Below, piece by piece: positions 19,601 to 30,649 of a stretch of DNA of 64,000 bases. Positions within the stretch are counted from its first letter, which is position 1, and every line of letters starts with the position of its first letter. A model generated the notes under the pieces. That model saw only the letters and a list, made by a program, of their open reading frames with translations. It was not told the origin of the DNA and ran no database searches. The translations under genes and the position numbers were made by a program. The DNA comes from Notospermus geniculatus (taxonomy: Eukaryota; Nemertea; Pilidiophora; Heteronemertea; Lineidae): contig NMRB01001123.1 in the NCBI GenBank assembly GCA_002633025.1, positions 160,672 to 224,671 of the forward strand. Direction: 5' to 3'.

Positions 19601-20055
19601 ATCTCCAAATTACCAATCAAGTGTAGATAAACTTCAGTCAATGCCTGTACAATAATCCTACTCACTGGGCCAGTGCATACTATTGTATAGCTTTAATGTG
19701 TTACAGTCGCATTTTTTGTGTACATCAGTTCTTTAAACTCAAATCAATTTAATTTTTCCTGTAAGTTATGAGTAACAGATAAAGTGGCAACTGAAATTTA
19801 GTGTAGTGTAAGACTGTAACATGTACAAGTCAAACAAACTTGACAAAGATATTTTTCAAACATACCTGAGGCAAAAAGTTCCCTTATGGGGTATGCCTTC
19901 CAGCTGGACTTAGGTTTTTCTCTGGATTTTGCTGCCTTCATATTCAAAGAATCAGTACGGTATGGAGGCCATACCGCACACGAAACACCATCCAGCCAGT
20001 TATTGGGGATGACAGCGACCTCATTCTCGTCGGTGAAAACGACCACACGATACAT
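13628..20055 (-). CDS. DUF4806 domain protein, complete six-exon gene, about 488 residues
   Basis: Exons in transcript order are 20055-19866, 18818-18704, 18472-17862, 17567-17350, 15720-15546 and 13785-13628, all with consensus splice sites and matching phases (1,2,1,0,1), ending in TGA. The N-terminus (MYRVVVFTDENEVAVIPNNW, then WPPY and a Lys-rich WKAYPIREL stretch) is the usual first module of these proteins. Exons 2-3 are acidic, then a Pro/Ser-rich linker with repeated SPPTSSARVLS and PPPRPVT-type units. Exon 4 has a coiled coil (MLEKIMEEVKCLHKKMDAL), an acidic run and the DUF4806 start LPFNTVQEVDSFEEQL. Exon 5 carries AGGTSLEATVYNMM and FNWTGKK, exon 6 the IKEVVRKFIKNGRDR end. Molecular function is not established for the family; a nuclear or DNA-binding role is inference. 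The frame is intact. A transposase-like gene lies 0.87 kb upstream in the same orientation. Confidence 0.85.
13989..15089. repeat. 46-bp minisatellite, about 24 units, with a 92-bp higher-order period
   Basis: The unit carries the invariant core GCAAAAGGCGATCACCCTTC. Two unit types alternate through most of the array: one with TTTAGAAGAAAGACCT, the other with TTAAGAAGTAAGCCCT followed by AGTTGAC instead of AGCTGGC. The 92-bp dimer is most regular from about 14470 to 15000, while the left end has irregular variants (AGTAGGCC, AGTCCTGT, TTCTACC) and the 15001-15045 unit is rearranged. It lies in the last intron of the DUF4806 gene. Confidence 0.95.
16150..16378. repeat. Duplicated 230-bp block, copy 1 (copy 2 at 16967)
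   Basis: CTCCACAGCCCACCACGCAG through AGGTTGG.ACAATCAG is repeated at 16967-17197 with few changes. Both copies keep a plus-strand open frame of about 60 codons (RHVSEKKTQHVSPSLSR.., ending SKIANLVSR then stop) and also a minus-strand one. Copy 1 lies directly upstream of the exon at 16398, so it may be part of that gene. A consensus donor CAG/GTGAGT sits at 16354 but the frame is closed before it. Confidence 0.75.
16398..16630 (+). CDS. Terminal exon of an unrecognised gene, nested in a DUF4806 intron
   Basis: After the acceptor GGTTTAG the frame x/GG AAC ACT GTT runs 77 codons to TAA. The product starts NTVKYLSEKYRFERDE and continues with KAVAAQIRELLGMRETGNQL before ending NDILNLLCTQ. Amino-acid composition, the charged helix-like sequence, lack of a start codon and a splice acceptor suggest a real 3' coding exon. 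An AATAAA-type signal (GAAATAAATA) follows at about 16787. No family is recognised. The upstream exons were not identified; the duplicated block at 16150-16378 is a candidate. It could also be a fragment of a retrocopy. Confidence 0.5.
16967..17197. repeat. Duplicated 230-bp block, copy 2
   Basis: See 16150-16378. This copy is not followed by the coding exon seen after copy 1, and its donor is changed to CTGGTGAAAG. Confidence 0.75.
18739..19763. repeat. Tandem duplication of about 510 bp carrying exon 2 of the DUF4806 gene
   Basis: Copy 1 is 18739-19270 and copy 2 19271-19763. Each holds most of exon 2 plus its upstream intron. In copy 2 (exon-like part 19274-19350) the original 3' end of the exon is lost, so its only nearby donor, GTATAC, ends the exon in phase 0 instead of phase 2. 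Splicing it to exon 2 or exon 3 would cause early stops. Copy 2 is therefore a decoy or dead exon. Confidence 0.85.
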
Positions 20056-20751
20056 GGCAAGTGTTATACAATACTACAAAAAAACTAAATGCATATCGAT
20101 AATTATAAAACAGAAAAAACATGCTGTTCATCATCTTTTGATCATCAAGCAATCACACCGAAAACAGATCTGCATCTTTTACGTTATTTCGCAAGGAATG
20201 ACTTCAATTCAACTCTACATGTAAGCGCGTATGCACCAAACGAACACCACCTAATGCACCTTGAACTCAGGTTGGGCCACTACTTTTCAACTGTTCAGGT
20301 TTTCAAGGTTAGGTATGATGTGACCATGGAAAAGTTATAATAGTTAAACTCGAGTTCAAGATATTATTGGTGCATACAGCCCTACATTTTACCTCAAGCG
20401 TACACACAAAAATTGTGCAGTAAAATTCAGTTCATTGAAAGAAGTGAAGAAGCAATTTAGCTCCGGAACTACAGCACAAAATTTATCAGAAACAAATTTT
20501 GTTGTAAAATACACCAAATGGCTAATCCTCGCTTCACTGTAGACTGGTTCCTTTCAGTATCTTTGCGACATTGCCACCCACTACACGCCCGTGGCGATAC
20601 TGTCTGTTCCACCACAAACACTAAAATGAGGACAGACACAACAGGCATGTTCTCTCACTAGTGATTAGATTACCTTCTATTAATGATGTTTTCAATCTAA
20701 TTTTAGTGACAATCTATGTAACCAAAGAATAAAATGCACATTTTCTTTACG

Positions 20752-20773
20752 GCCAGAATAATATTCTGGCCGG
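20752..20773. repeat. Short perfect palindrome
   Basis: GGCCAGAATAATATTCTGGCC is nearly self-complementary over 21 positions; probably the centre or remnant of a small foldback element. Confidence 0.6.
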
Positions 20774-20921
20774 AAGTTAGAGTAGCACCAAAGGAGTGGA
20801 TGGGCAAAGACAAGAAACAGTCTAAAACATCAAGTTGCAATTACCAGTACATGTACTAGTATGCACGACTGACAATTCCACGGAGATGTGCCAGAAACTA
20901 TGTATCTCCACGTGTAACCAA

Positions 20922-22722
20922 TCAGTCACACTGGTGAAGAAGAGGAAATGCCACATGAACATTCTTGAATGGCAAGAGAACAAGCTTCTGCACAACTTCA
21001 GAAAGTGAAATGACACTACATGACTCATTCAAATTTGACACCTTCAATATATCAAGATCAGATGACTTCAATGGATACAGAAAAAAATCTTCCTGGGTCT
21101 TGAATTTGCGGAATAAAACTTTCTTGGAGGGGTCAGCATCTTCGGAGACAGGTTAGAAGATATTCTCCACTAGGCCTACTCTCTCACCAACTTTTACACA
21201 GTTATCACCTGTAACTGTTGAAATCTTTATACCATTGTGGTATACAAAAATGAACTGGATCCAGTTTTCTGATACCCTTCTGGGACCAATTTGTTGTCAA
21301 ATGTAGGCCTTCTTTTACTGACAGTGACTTTACTGAAGCCTGGCTGGGCAGGTTCCAATGAATTGTCCCTTTCTGACAATCTCCTAATTATTTGTTGGAG
21401 AGGACGGTTTGGTTTTCGAATCATTCTCTTCATTTTTCCGAGGAAGTTTTCAAATGGAAACGCTGAGAATTTGTCAAGAGGTCCAAATCTCTCAACATCA
21501 GCAGCTAAATGAACCAAACTGTGGATGTTATAAACAATCTGACCTTCCCCATATAAGGTTGCAAATTGCTTGACAAAACACACAAGTAGTTCATTAGCAT
21601 ACTGGCAATGAGACAACCAAAACTTCTGACTGGCCAAACNGGCTTAATGCAGCAGCATGAAATTCTGATAACGTTCATCTGACAAAGTGCCTTTCAGTGC
21701 CACTGGACCTAAATACAAAAGGAATTGCCGAAATTCCGTGGCCTTCCATCGCTCACATTCTGATAAAGACCTGCATTTTCTCTGAAATTCAATGGGCAGG
21801 TATGGACGAAAGCTAACAATTCTTGCAGAAATTGTATCTGTAGCGGCTGAACCAATCCTAGAATTGAATTTGACAGGAGCACTAGTCCACAGATAGAGAA
21901 GACGTTTCGTGACACCAAGGCAAACAAGATGCAGGTAATCTAAAGGAAACTGACTCACAAGTCCAACTTGAAGGTCCAAGAGAGGAGAGGTACCATTGTG
22001 ATGTTCTGGCTGTTGCTTCTGCCGGAAGGATATATCTGTGCGCAATTCAGAATCGAGGCTGGGAAATGTCATTTTCCCTTCCCACACCCCGGCTTGAATG
22101 CACTTCTCGCAACCATAATAACCAGTATGGCCTTTGACTTGTTTAAGGTAGGCACGGGCTGGGGCATCACAAATAAAGCAAGACAAATTCATAACACATG
22201 GCCGAGGCAAAATATCAATGGACAGGCCATTCAACTCAACCTCTTTCAACTCATCCACTAATGGTCTCAAATATTCGTCGACATTTGTAGGTTTCTCTGC
22301 ACCACTAAAAAGACCGATAATAAATACATCAGTCACAACAGGATCAACAATTCTACCTAATATAGGCCAAAATTGCATCTTGGAATTTTTGAATAGAGGC
22401 AAGCCATCAATATTAATCTGCAAGTGCATCTCTCTGTCAAGGTCTTCAAAATTCCAATTGGGACATGCCTCCAAAATCTCCTTATGAACAGGTTGAACAA
22501 GGCCAAAATGGTAGTAATGGCCTCCAGGTACCTCTTTGATGTCATACCTTGTTCTTGAACCAAGTAATGTCTGACCATCCCGGGGAAGATTTGGGTGATA
22601 TTTCTTCAAAATCTTCAATAAGGAAGTGAGCTTAGAAAGGGTGATATCAGTCCCCCATGCAGCAAGAGAATGTCGCAGTGAATCATCTTCAGTCGAGTTC
22701 CCATCATCATCATCATCATCAT

Positions 22723-22754
<32 letters not shown>

Positions 22755-23191
22755 CCATCACCATCAAGGAAACGTCCATAGTGATCATCGAAATCCTCAA
22801 AACTGATGTTCATGTGGTCAGGTGATAGGCCTACATCATTTAAAGCAAAGTCAGGATTCAGGTGTGCATCAACTTCAGCACCAATACCCATTTGAAGTTC
22901 ATCGCTATGTTCCTGCCCTTGTGACATGTTTTCTTCTACATGTATGTCACTATCAGTACCGGTAGTTTGATCAGGTGCACAGTGTGTATCACTATTATTA
23001 GTAGCGGTAGCAACATGATCAAATTCATCCCTGCAAGCATCTACCAGTACAATATCTTCATCACAGTCTGCCTGATTTTCAGCATTTTCTATGGCCTGAA
23101 CATGATTGTTCACAAGAGACATGATTCTACGCCTCTTCCTATAATAACCTGGTGCAACACCTTTGCGTTTAGAACAGTTCCGGTTATTCAT
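20922..23191 (-). pseudogene. DDE-type transposase-like gene (EnSpm/CACTA-like, class tentative), decayed
   Basis: From the ATG at 23191 one frame runs to the N at 21640, continues to 21227, and a further homologous part with frame shifts reaches 20922, about 755 codons in all. Features in order are a basic N-terminus (KRKGVAPGYYRKRRR), an acidic region with a long Asp run encoded by a GAT microsatellite (22700-22760), LQINIDGLPLFKNSKMQFWP, a Cys-containing segment with CDAPARAYL and GYYGCEKC, FPLDYLHLVCLGV, RWKATEFRQFLLYLGP, then YNIHSLVHL and FENFLGKMKR. This order is typical of a metazoan transposase-like family often annotated as uncharacterised. Breaks are an in-frame TAA beside the N (possibly a sequencing artefact), a one-base shift at about 21228 and a TAA near 21157. 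Catalytic residues were not assigned with confidence. Confidence 0.75.
22700..22765 (-). repeat. GAT/ATC microsatellite coding a poly-Asp run
   Basis: ATC triplets interrupted by a few CCATC units; on the minus strand they encode about 20 Asp with a few Gly, inside the transposase-like frame. Confidence 0.9.
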
Positions 23192-23811
23192 GCTGGGACT
23201 TCTACATTAACGTACGGTACGCTACGAATAAGTGTTGGCCTGCTAATAATCATTCATGGAGAGGCCAGCCCACCTTACTGACACCGGTCAATGTACATGT
23301 AGGCAGCAAGCACAAACTGCTAGTGCTAGGCCTACCGTGAACGTAAGCTCATGAAATTACTGAGGAACAGACTTAAGAAAATGAGTACCGGTTGTGTACC
23401 ATACTAGGCATCATAGGCCTATACAAAATAGTCCAATGTCAATGTCAATGACTAGGCCTAGAGTGAACTAAAAAATACTGCATTTAATAAAACAAGAGCA
23501 CAACACAAATGCCGAAGAAAAATGAACAGCATTGCAGGACATATTTGGCCTACAGTATAGCCAACATGCTAGGGCCTACGAACAGGCATGCTGGGTTATA
23601 GGATAGTAAGGATTACAGGGCTCTCAATGACCCAAAGTCTCGGGTCAAATACGCACAAAGTGTGTAGTCTGAAGCACAGTAAAAACCAGCAGGAGTCAAT
23701 GTGACGCACGAAGATGCACCCAATGTTGTGAAATGACCATGGTTGACCCCTGACCTCTGAGGGCTGACCCCAGAAAAAAAATACACAGAAGTCTCTGACC
23801 CTTCTGCTGAA

Positions 23812-26064
23812 AACTCCAGTCCAGTGAGAGCCCTGAAGGAAAACTTGGAGAACTTGCCGGAAAGAGCGAATTACAATCTTGAAGGTATAGGGGATCTTTG
23901 TGTGACACCAGAGGCAGTAAGAAAAAAGCTTATGCTATTAAATCCATCGAAGAGTCCGGGTCCGGATCAATTGCATCCAAGACTACTGAAGGCATTGGCG
24001 CATGAACTGGCTTTCCCCTTATCATTGTTATACAACACTTCACTTCAAGAAGGAATAATTCCAGCTGATTGGAAAGAGGCATATGTTACACCTATCTTCA
24101 AAAAGGGCGATAAGGCAGATCCTGGAAACTATCGTCCTGTGAGCTTGACGTCAATACTATGCAAAGTCTTGGAATCCTTCATTAGAGACCATCTGTTATA
24201 CCATCTTACTAGTAACAATTTGATTGATAAGAATCAGTATGGATTCATTGCTGGAAAAAGTTGTGGAACAAATTTATTGGACTGTATGGAGGATTGGGGT
24301 GCGGCTTTGGACGAGGGTCTGTGTGCTGATGTAGTATATCTCGATCTGAGAAAAGCCCCACGTAAGACTTTGTCAGAAACTAGAGGACTTAGGAATTACA
24401 GGAGTTTGTCACAGGTGGATCAAACAATTTCTGACTAACCGGAGGCAGGCTGTCAGAGTAAATGGGTCCCTGTCAGCTTTTGCGAATGTTGAAAGCGGTG
24501 TTCCCTAGGGCAGTGTCCTGGGCCCTATATTGTTTATATGTTTTATCAACGACATAACTTCCGAGGTTGAGAATGTCATCAGACTGTTTGCCGATGATAG
24601 TAAATTGTATCGGATTGTCAGATCAATAGAGGATTGTCATAGCCTACAGAGGGACATAGACCGACTGGTGGCATGGTCAGAGAAATGGCAGCTGCGATTT
24701 AATGAAGGGAAGTGTTCTGTGTTACGGATTGGTCAGAACCATCCGAGTTTTACTTACACCATGGAGCAACAGAACGGCGAAAGAGTCAACTTACTAGAGA
24801 AAACAGAGGAGAGGGACTTGGGGGTGATAGTGTCCAGCGATTTAAGACCTTCAAAACACATAGCTAAAGTAGTTGCATCAGCCACCAGAGTACTTTTCAC
24901 GATCAAGAGGACAACGACTTTCTCAATTTCAACCCATGGGGTGCTACTGTACAAGTCAATCGTAAGACCGATCTTAGAGTATGGAAACGCTGCCTGGAAA
25001 CCGTTAACAGTGAAATACGTTGAAGCTCTGGAAAAAGTTCAGAGAAAGGCTACGAGGATGATCTGTAGTCGGTCTGGTGTCCAATTACCTTACTCAGAGA
25101 GCCTTAGAAAACTAAACCTGTGGTCCCTGACCCACAGGAGACGTAGAGGGGATATGTTGGAGGTCTACAAGTATCTCAAGTCACCCATCCTCGCACCCAG
25201 GGTCTTCACAACCAGCTCCCCTACTCGCGCTTGGTTCAGACCCTGGCGACATCCATGCCATTTCGTTGGGGAACTAGCGGAGTGATCGACTCCGCCGAAT
25301 CCAGCCAATCACAGTGAAGCTTCTATCCCGTCTTGGTCATACCCCAAATATGGTAGCTGTGAAAATTTCTCGAGTCGCTGACAAACTCGCTGAGTTTCTG
25401 ATTGTTCCTGAATTAACTTCGCGTCAACATGATTCTCACGGATTATCTTGTCAACGAGGACGTACTGATGGGATCAGAACACGAAGGTATGATCCAGTTC
25501 ATGTGTTTGGGGCAGCTGTCATTTGGCAGCGTGCATAAATTATGGAATGAGATACAATGCTAGGAGCCTGGTATCCGGTAACTCGTAATACCAGATGTAT
25601 GTGCAGACGTTGTAGCACTAGGCGCGATATTTGTCCATTACATCAAGTGGCATTTCCCCACTGCTTTGCATGGTTTGTTCGTGAATTACCAATGGCGAGT
25701 ACACATGAGGGAATGTCCATCTTCCCCACCGAAACGGGGTGGATGTCCTTAGGGCATTGAGGGGAGGGTACGACCGTAAATGACCTGAGATTCTCAGGAT
25801 GCAAGTCACCCGGAACTTACAACAGCGTGAAGTTGGAGCCCGCACCCTATGCTACCACTAGAGGAAACTCGGCCAAACTCAAGAAGCTTCGTTCTCGCAC
25901 AAGCGAATTTGTTCTCAAGACGTGTGACAAACGATTGGAACAGTCTCCCCGATGAAGTCGTTAGGGCACCATCTCTGAATTCATTCAAGGCTCGTCTTGA
26001 CAGGCATTGGAGGCGGGCTAACACTCTGTTCGAATACAAAGTTCGTTACTGATGGGAAGTCGAT
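23812..26064 (+). mobile_element. 5'-truncated, dead LINE (CR1/Jockey-like reverse transcriptase)
   Basis: The frame from about 23824 encodes reverse transcriptase fingers and palm: NPSKSPGPDQLHPRLLK, the FKKGDKADPGNYRPVSLTS block, QYGFIAGKSC, then VYLDLRKA. A second frame covers LGPILFICFINDI, the catalytic FADDSK motif, and WSEKWQLRFNEGKC through to HRRRRGDMLEVYKYL. A third part at 25830-26052 carries the 3' end (RRVTNDWNSLPDEVV, ARLDRHW). Damage: a deletion at about 24355 after LRKA removing the FDSVPH-type motif, a TAG where the VPQGS glutamine should be (24507), an insertion at about 25215-25800, and a frameshift near 25890. The endonuclease and ORF1 are absent. This is a non-functional copy. 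Confidence 0.9.
25215..25392. repeat. Dispersed repeat inserted in the LINE
   Basis: Close copy of 6890-7063. It interrupts the LINE after LKSP; from 25393 to 25800 there is further non-LINE sequence that I do not recognise. LINE coding resumes at about 25800, where CAAGTCACCC echoes the same word at 25173-25183 and may be a target duplication. Confidence 0.7.
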
Positions 26065-26797
26065 GTCGGGGATGCTTATTGTATTTGCAATTTGCGGCTA
26101 AGCTGGACTTAGAGGATATTGTGTAAATAAGTTATTGTCGGCCGAACTTTTGATTTTATACCGTCTACACCTGAGCTTTATAGCACCGTAAATTCGTTAT
26201 TGCAACTGAGGAGCCCAAAGTCAAGCATGGCTATCGTGGCTCGCAAGAAGATGGTGATGAGGAGGAGGAAGATAGTAGGCCCTAGGCCCATGTGTTCCGC
26301 GCAATTTACCGATCGGCGCAATCTTAAAATCGCGCTGCGCGTTTTAACGATCGTATGATTGCGTATGAAGCTTTGACCCGCGCAATCTTAAGATTTAACT
26401 CAAAACTGGGCATAGGTCTAGGCATGCTGGGCTACATATGATCTAACTTCGCTGAAGAGACTATGGTAAAATGGGTCACTGAACATTATGATATATATGG
26501 GATGCCGAAATATCCAGTACCAAAGTCATTCTAGAAAGAATGGAGTTACTTGCGCATCAATCGGGCCAATATCAACCGAGATTTTAGTCTTAGGCAGAAG
26601 CCCAATCTGTGGTTAATCTATGAGTAAACACGCTAATTGCACCTCCCCACTTCAAAGGTAAGGGGAGGTGACCCCCGTCTGTGGAGTAATGGGCAGAAAA
26701 ACGTAATGTACTATATGTAATCATAAATAAAGAATAAAAAATATTGCAAAATGTACCTGTATCACTTTACATTTACTGGCCTGCATTATGAAATAGT

Positions 26798-27048
26798 CAT
26801 TCATTGTGTGAGTGAGATGATTTCATTAAGATCAAAGGCTTGGCGCAAATTGGTGAACACGGGCATTCATTGTGTGAGTGAGACGATTTCATTATGATCA
26901 AAGGCCTGGCGCTAATTGGTGAACACGGGCATTCATTGTGTGAGTGAGATGATTTCATTATGATCAAAGGCCTGGCGCTAATTGGTGAACACGGGCATTC
27001 ACTGTGTGAGTGAGATGATTTCATCAAGATCAAAGGCCTGGCGCTAAT
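26798..27048. repeat. 66-bp minisatellite, four units (left block)
   Basis: Units begin CATTCATTGTGTGAGTGAGA at 26798, 26864, 26930 and 26996, each with ATGATCAAAGGCCTGGCGCT. The same repeat resumes after the gap at 27388. The 78-codon minus frame is a shadow of the repeat. Confidence 0.95.
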
Positions 27049-27353
27049 TCAGTCAGGCGAAATCCTCCACCAACAGTGCTGGAATTTAGCTGGAATGCAG
27101 CGAGTGTGCGGTGACACATGTCGGTTGTCAAACTTAATTAGGCCTACCTCAGTTGGAGGAAAAACAATCCACAAGCCATCATCTTTTGAGGTCAACAGCC
27201 TCAGCCTCCATGCAGACAATTTGTTCCATTCTAGGAAATTTAAAACCCGGTAGTGACGTAGTTTTATAGCAGACGATAAATTTGTCAGTGTACTTTTTGT
27301 CATGTCTTCTGTTTTCCTTTGCATTTTTTCATGAATAAAGCCTCTCCGATATG
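27049..27353. other. Unique-looking segment between two minisatellite blocks
   Basis: About 305 bp without repeat structure separates the two minisatellite blocks. A 91-codon minus-strand open frame (27324-27049) exists but matches nothing I recognise and lacks neighbouring splice support. A misplaced contig end is possible because it abuts the N gap. Confidence 0.4.
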
Positions 27354-27387
27354 NNNNNNNNNNNNNNNNNNNNNNNNNNNNNNNNNN
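27354..27387. other. Assembly gap (34 N)
   Basis: A run of 34 N immediately followed by minisatellite units; the true size is probably unrelated to 34. Confidence 0.99.
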
Positions 27388-27556
27388 AGGGCATTGTGTG
27401 AGTGAGGTGATTTCATGATGATCAAAGGCCTGGCGCTAATTGGTGAACACGGGCATTCATTGTGTGAGTGAGATGATTTCAGTATGATTAAAGGCCTGGC
27501 GCTAATTGGTGAACAAGGGCATTGTGTGAGTGAGATGATTTCATTATGATCAAAGC
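27388..27556. repeat. 66-bp minisatellite, about 2.5 units (right block)
   Basis: GGGCATTGTGTGAGTGAG..TGATTTCA..ATGATCAAAGGCC units as on the left of the gap; two of them lack four bases (GGGCATTGTG for GGGCATTCATTGTG). Confidence 0.9.
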
Positions 27557-28130
27557 AAATGTGCGGCCGCTTTCTAGAAGATTCCTTACCTCTAAGGTTT
27601 ACCTTCAGCTAGAATAGCTGCCAAATGCTTTTACTAAATTTTGTAGTACATTTACAGTTTCAAATCTTACTACCTGTAGTAAGTAACATTTGCTAACTTT
27701 TATGAATACCAGCCATTATTTGAAGGGCAAAATGCAAAAGGTTCGAATGGACTGGGGCTCTTGAGGTAAATTTCTTGAATACCATTTGTTAAATGAGGCT
27801 TTAGTAACGGAACTCCTATGTAAAGGAAGCCTCTATAAAGTTCTACTTTAGGCCTTAAAGGAGGGTTTTAGAGTTAAATGGAGCTTTTCAAGAACACTGG
27901 CCGTGAATTTTAGAAGATGATGGGCAGCGATGATTACTGAACAGTATTTTCATTTATCATTAATTACCACCTGATTTGGCATTCGGATTTTTGTTTAATT
28001 GGTGAAAAGTGTTCATGCAATTAACAACAGAGGTAATTAAGCTCTTGCCTGTATAAACCCTGTCCGAAGGCATTTCATTCCAGTTCACGACTTTTGTCAG
28101 ACAGGATCAAGAACGAGCTACAACTTCAAC

Positions 28131-30649
28131 ATGGATTTCAACAACTTAGAGGAGCATATGAAAGGAATTCGAGACCAACTTCTAGCGGCAAAGACAACAT
28201 ACGTCATCTCCAAGGGGAAGTACGACGCCATTATCCAGCATCTGAACGATCCGACATCATCTGTCTCGGCACATTTTAAGGCCTGGGTCAAAAAGAAGAA
28301 GTTTTCGATACAGAATATTCCTGCGCTAGATGTCGTCAATTCCCTCCCTGGTGGTACCTGCGGATGAAAAGAACAGACCCCCTGGATTCAACTGCAGAAG
28401 AGTCGTCCACTCAGAGAAGATGTTTCAAGTCGTCAAAGATATCCACTGCCAAGAAACTCAGCACGCCGGATACAAAAAGACACTGGATCAAGTTCAGCGG
28501 TTGTTTTACGGCATACCCCGCAGTTACGTCCAGGAATTTACCAAGAACTGCCCAGTGTGCCAGCTATCTGCGTCACAGACGGTTAGACCTCCACTGCGCC
28601 CAATCATTTCAAAAGGATTCCTACATCGAGTGCAAGTTGATCTGATCGATATGCGCCATGATCCGGACGGCGACTATAAATGGATAGGACATTTCATGGA
28701 CCACTTTTCGAAGTACCATGTCATCTTCCCCTTGAGAAACAAGACAGCGCAGGAGGTGGCTGAGATGTTGCAGCAGCGAGTGTTGAGCTACCTAGGAGTG
28801 CCCAGGATTTTCCATAGCGACAACGGGCGAGAATTCGTAAATCAACTTCTTGAGGCCCTGTTTGATCAGTGGGGAGGAGATGTCATCTTCGTCCGAGGAC
28901 AGAGTCAAGGACTGATCGAAAATGGCAACAAGACCCTGGAGAAAAGACTTGCTGCAATGAAAGCCGAACAAGGGATCACCAGCCAGACACCTTGGGCCTC
29001 TTGGCTTCCTCGCATCCAGTATGGATTGAACACCACCCTACAGGAATCCGTGAAGCAGACGCCATCCGCTATCGTTTTCGGCCAACAGCCACAGTCCTCC
29101 TTTGTACCAGGCTCATCAGTTCCAATAATTGATGAAGACGACATGGATGACGAAATCACCCAAGAAGAGTGCCCAACTTCAGCTGGCACAATCTCGTCAT
29201 CGCCAGAACCAGCGCCCAGGACAAGCCAGCCTCCACAACCAGCACCAAGGACAAGCCTACCACCGGAACCAGCACCAAGGACCACCCAGCGGCCAGAACC
29301 AGCGCCCAGGACCACCAAGCCTCCAGAACCAGCGCCCAGGACCACCAAGTCTCCACCACCAGCACCAAGAACCACCCAGCCGCCAGAACCAGCGCCCAGA
29401 ACCACCCACCCGCCAGAACCAGCGCCCAGAACCACCCCGCCCATGACCCAAGAATCCCACCACAAAACAATCAGAGAAGAAGCAATGAAAAACTATGAGG
29501 CAAACGCCGAGGCAATGAAGAAGAGGTGGCAGAAGAGAAAAAGAATTCAAGTCACAGAATTTGATACTGGGAACCACGTGACCGTCGACGTCCCGAAACT
29601 GGACAGGGCCAGCAGCAACCCAAGACGCCTGCCAGCCGTAATTACGAAAATTACCGGAGACACTGACAAGCGGTATCACCTCGCTACAGAGTTCGGGACC
29701 ATTGGAACATACCACGGAGGAGAGCTGATGGAATACAGCGGCATCGTCACGCCCAAGACGGACAAGACCATCACCCTCAGGGAAGCGGCAAGACAAGCGT
29801 ATCCGAGAAAACAGCCCGCCAAGCTTCACTGCAAGTGCGCTGGAAAATGCCTGACAACGAAGTGCCCATGCCGCAAAAAGAGCGAGGAATGCACAAGTCA
29901 TTGCCATCCCACCCACGCATGTCGCAACCACCCGAGCCGCGAAACTGACGCCGTCCACAGCATCCTCCTTAAAGTTAATCAAACGAATTGCCTCACAGAC
30001 CGACACATGGATGAAGCGAACCAGCTTATAATTTAAGAAGATCGATTCCACCCTCGATGGGCAACAATCACCTCTCCTGCTAACAGTAAACAAGACGAAG
30101 AAACAGAACGGAAAATTCGTGCAGATTGTTCACGCCCATCAACATTGGATCTGCATCTCGAACGTCCACGCACCATCCGACCATCACGTGATTGTTTACG
30201 ACTCCGTTCACTCCGGCCGCATCTCCACAGAAGTCCTCAACAAGATCGCCAGCTTTGTCAAATCCGATAACGACCGTATCATCGTCCAGCTCGCCAACGT
30301 TGACCAACAGACCAACAGTCACGACTGCGGCCCCTACGCAATTCAGTTCGCAGTTTCTCTGGCGTACGGTGACGACCCAGTTTCTCTAAAGTAGGGTGAA
30401 GACATCCGACAACATCTAGACCACGCCTTCACGACCAAGTTCTTCGAACGAACGCCAGCGGAGTCGGTCTTTCGGTCACATTCTATTGTAAGAGAGTACG
30501 AGGTTAGCATCCACTGCAAATGCCGAGGAACAGACGATGGAACAAGCATGATCGAATGCGAATCTTGCTTGATGTGGTATCACTTCAAGTGTTGTGGATT
30601 GAAACCCGGCGCAAAAATAGGACACTGGATTTGCGACACCTGTAAATGA
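28131..30649 (+). pseudogene. Ginger/KRBA2-like integrase transposon protein: integrase, CXC-like, Ulp1 protease and PHD finger, decayed
   Basis: Four linked parts lie in order. (1) 28131-28360, N-terminus MDFNNLEEHMKGIRDQLL. (2) 28355-30036, a zinc-binding H-H-C-C region (IHCQETQHAGYKK..CPVC), then the integrase core with VQVDLIDMRHD, HSDNGREF and QGLIENGNKT supplying the D, D and E; a Pro-rich linker of PEPAPRTT units at 29195-29445; and a Cys-rich end (CKCAGKCLTTKCPCRKK). (3) 30030-30391, a Ulp1/C48 SUMO-protease-like domain with HW, YDSVH and NSHDCGPYA giving His, Asp and Cys. (4) 30395-30649, a PHD finger (HCKCRGTDDG.., CESCLMWYH, CDTC). Breaks are a frame change at 28340-28355, another at about 30028 (ANQLI to KKIDS) and an in-frame TAG at 30392. 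The integrase and protease parts were probably once one protein. AATAAA signals lie near 30717 and 30918. Confidence 0.85.
29195..29445 (+). repeat. 30-base coding repeats (PEPAPRTT units)
   Basis: About eight direct repeats of CCAGAACCAGC..CCAGGACCA-type units encode the Pro-rich linker between integrase and Cys-rich region. The long open frames on the other two plus frames and on the minus strand here are shadows of this repeat. Confidence 0.9.

Noticed and set aside
29257-30093. 278-codon and 186-codon minus-strand frames rich in Trp, Gly and Leu
   Set aside because: They are complements of the Pro-rich repeat and Cys-rich end of the integrase gene, whose plus-strand domains are clear.
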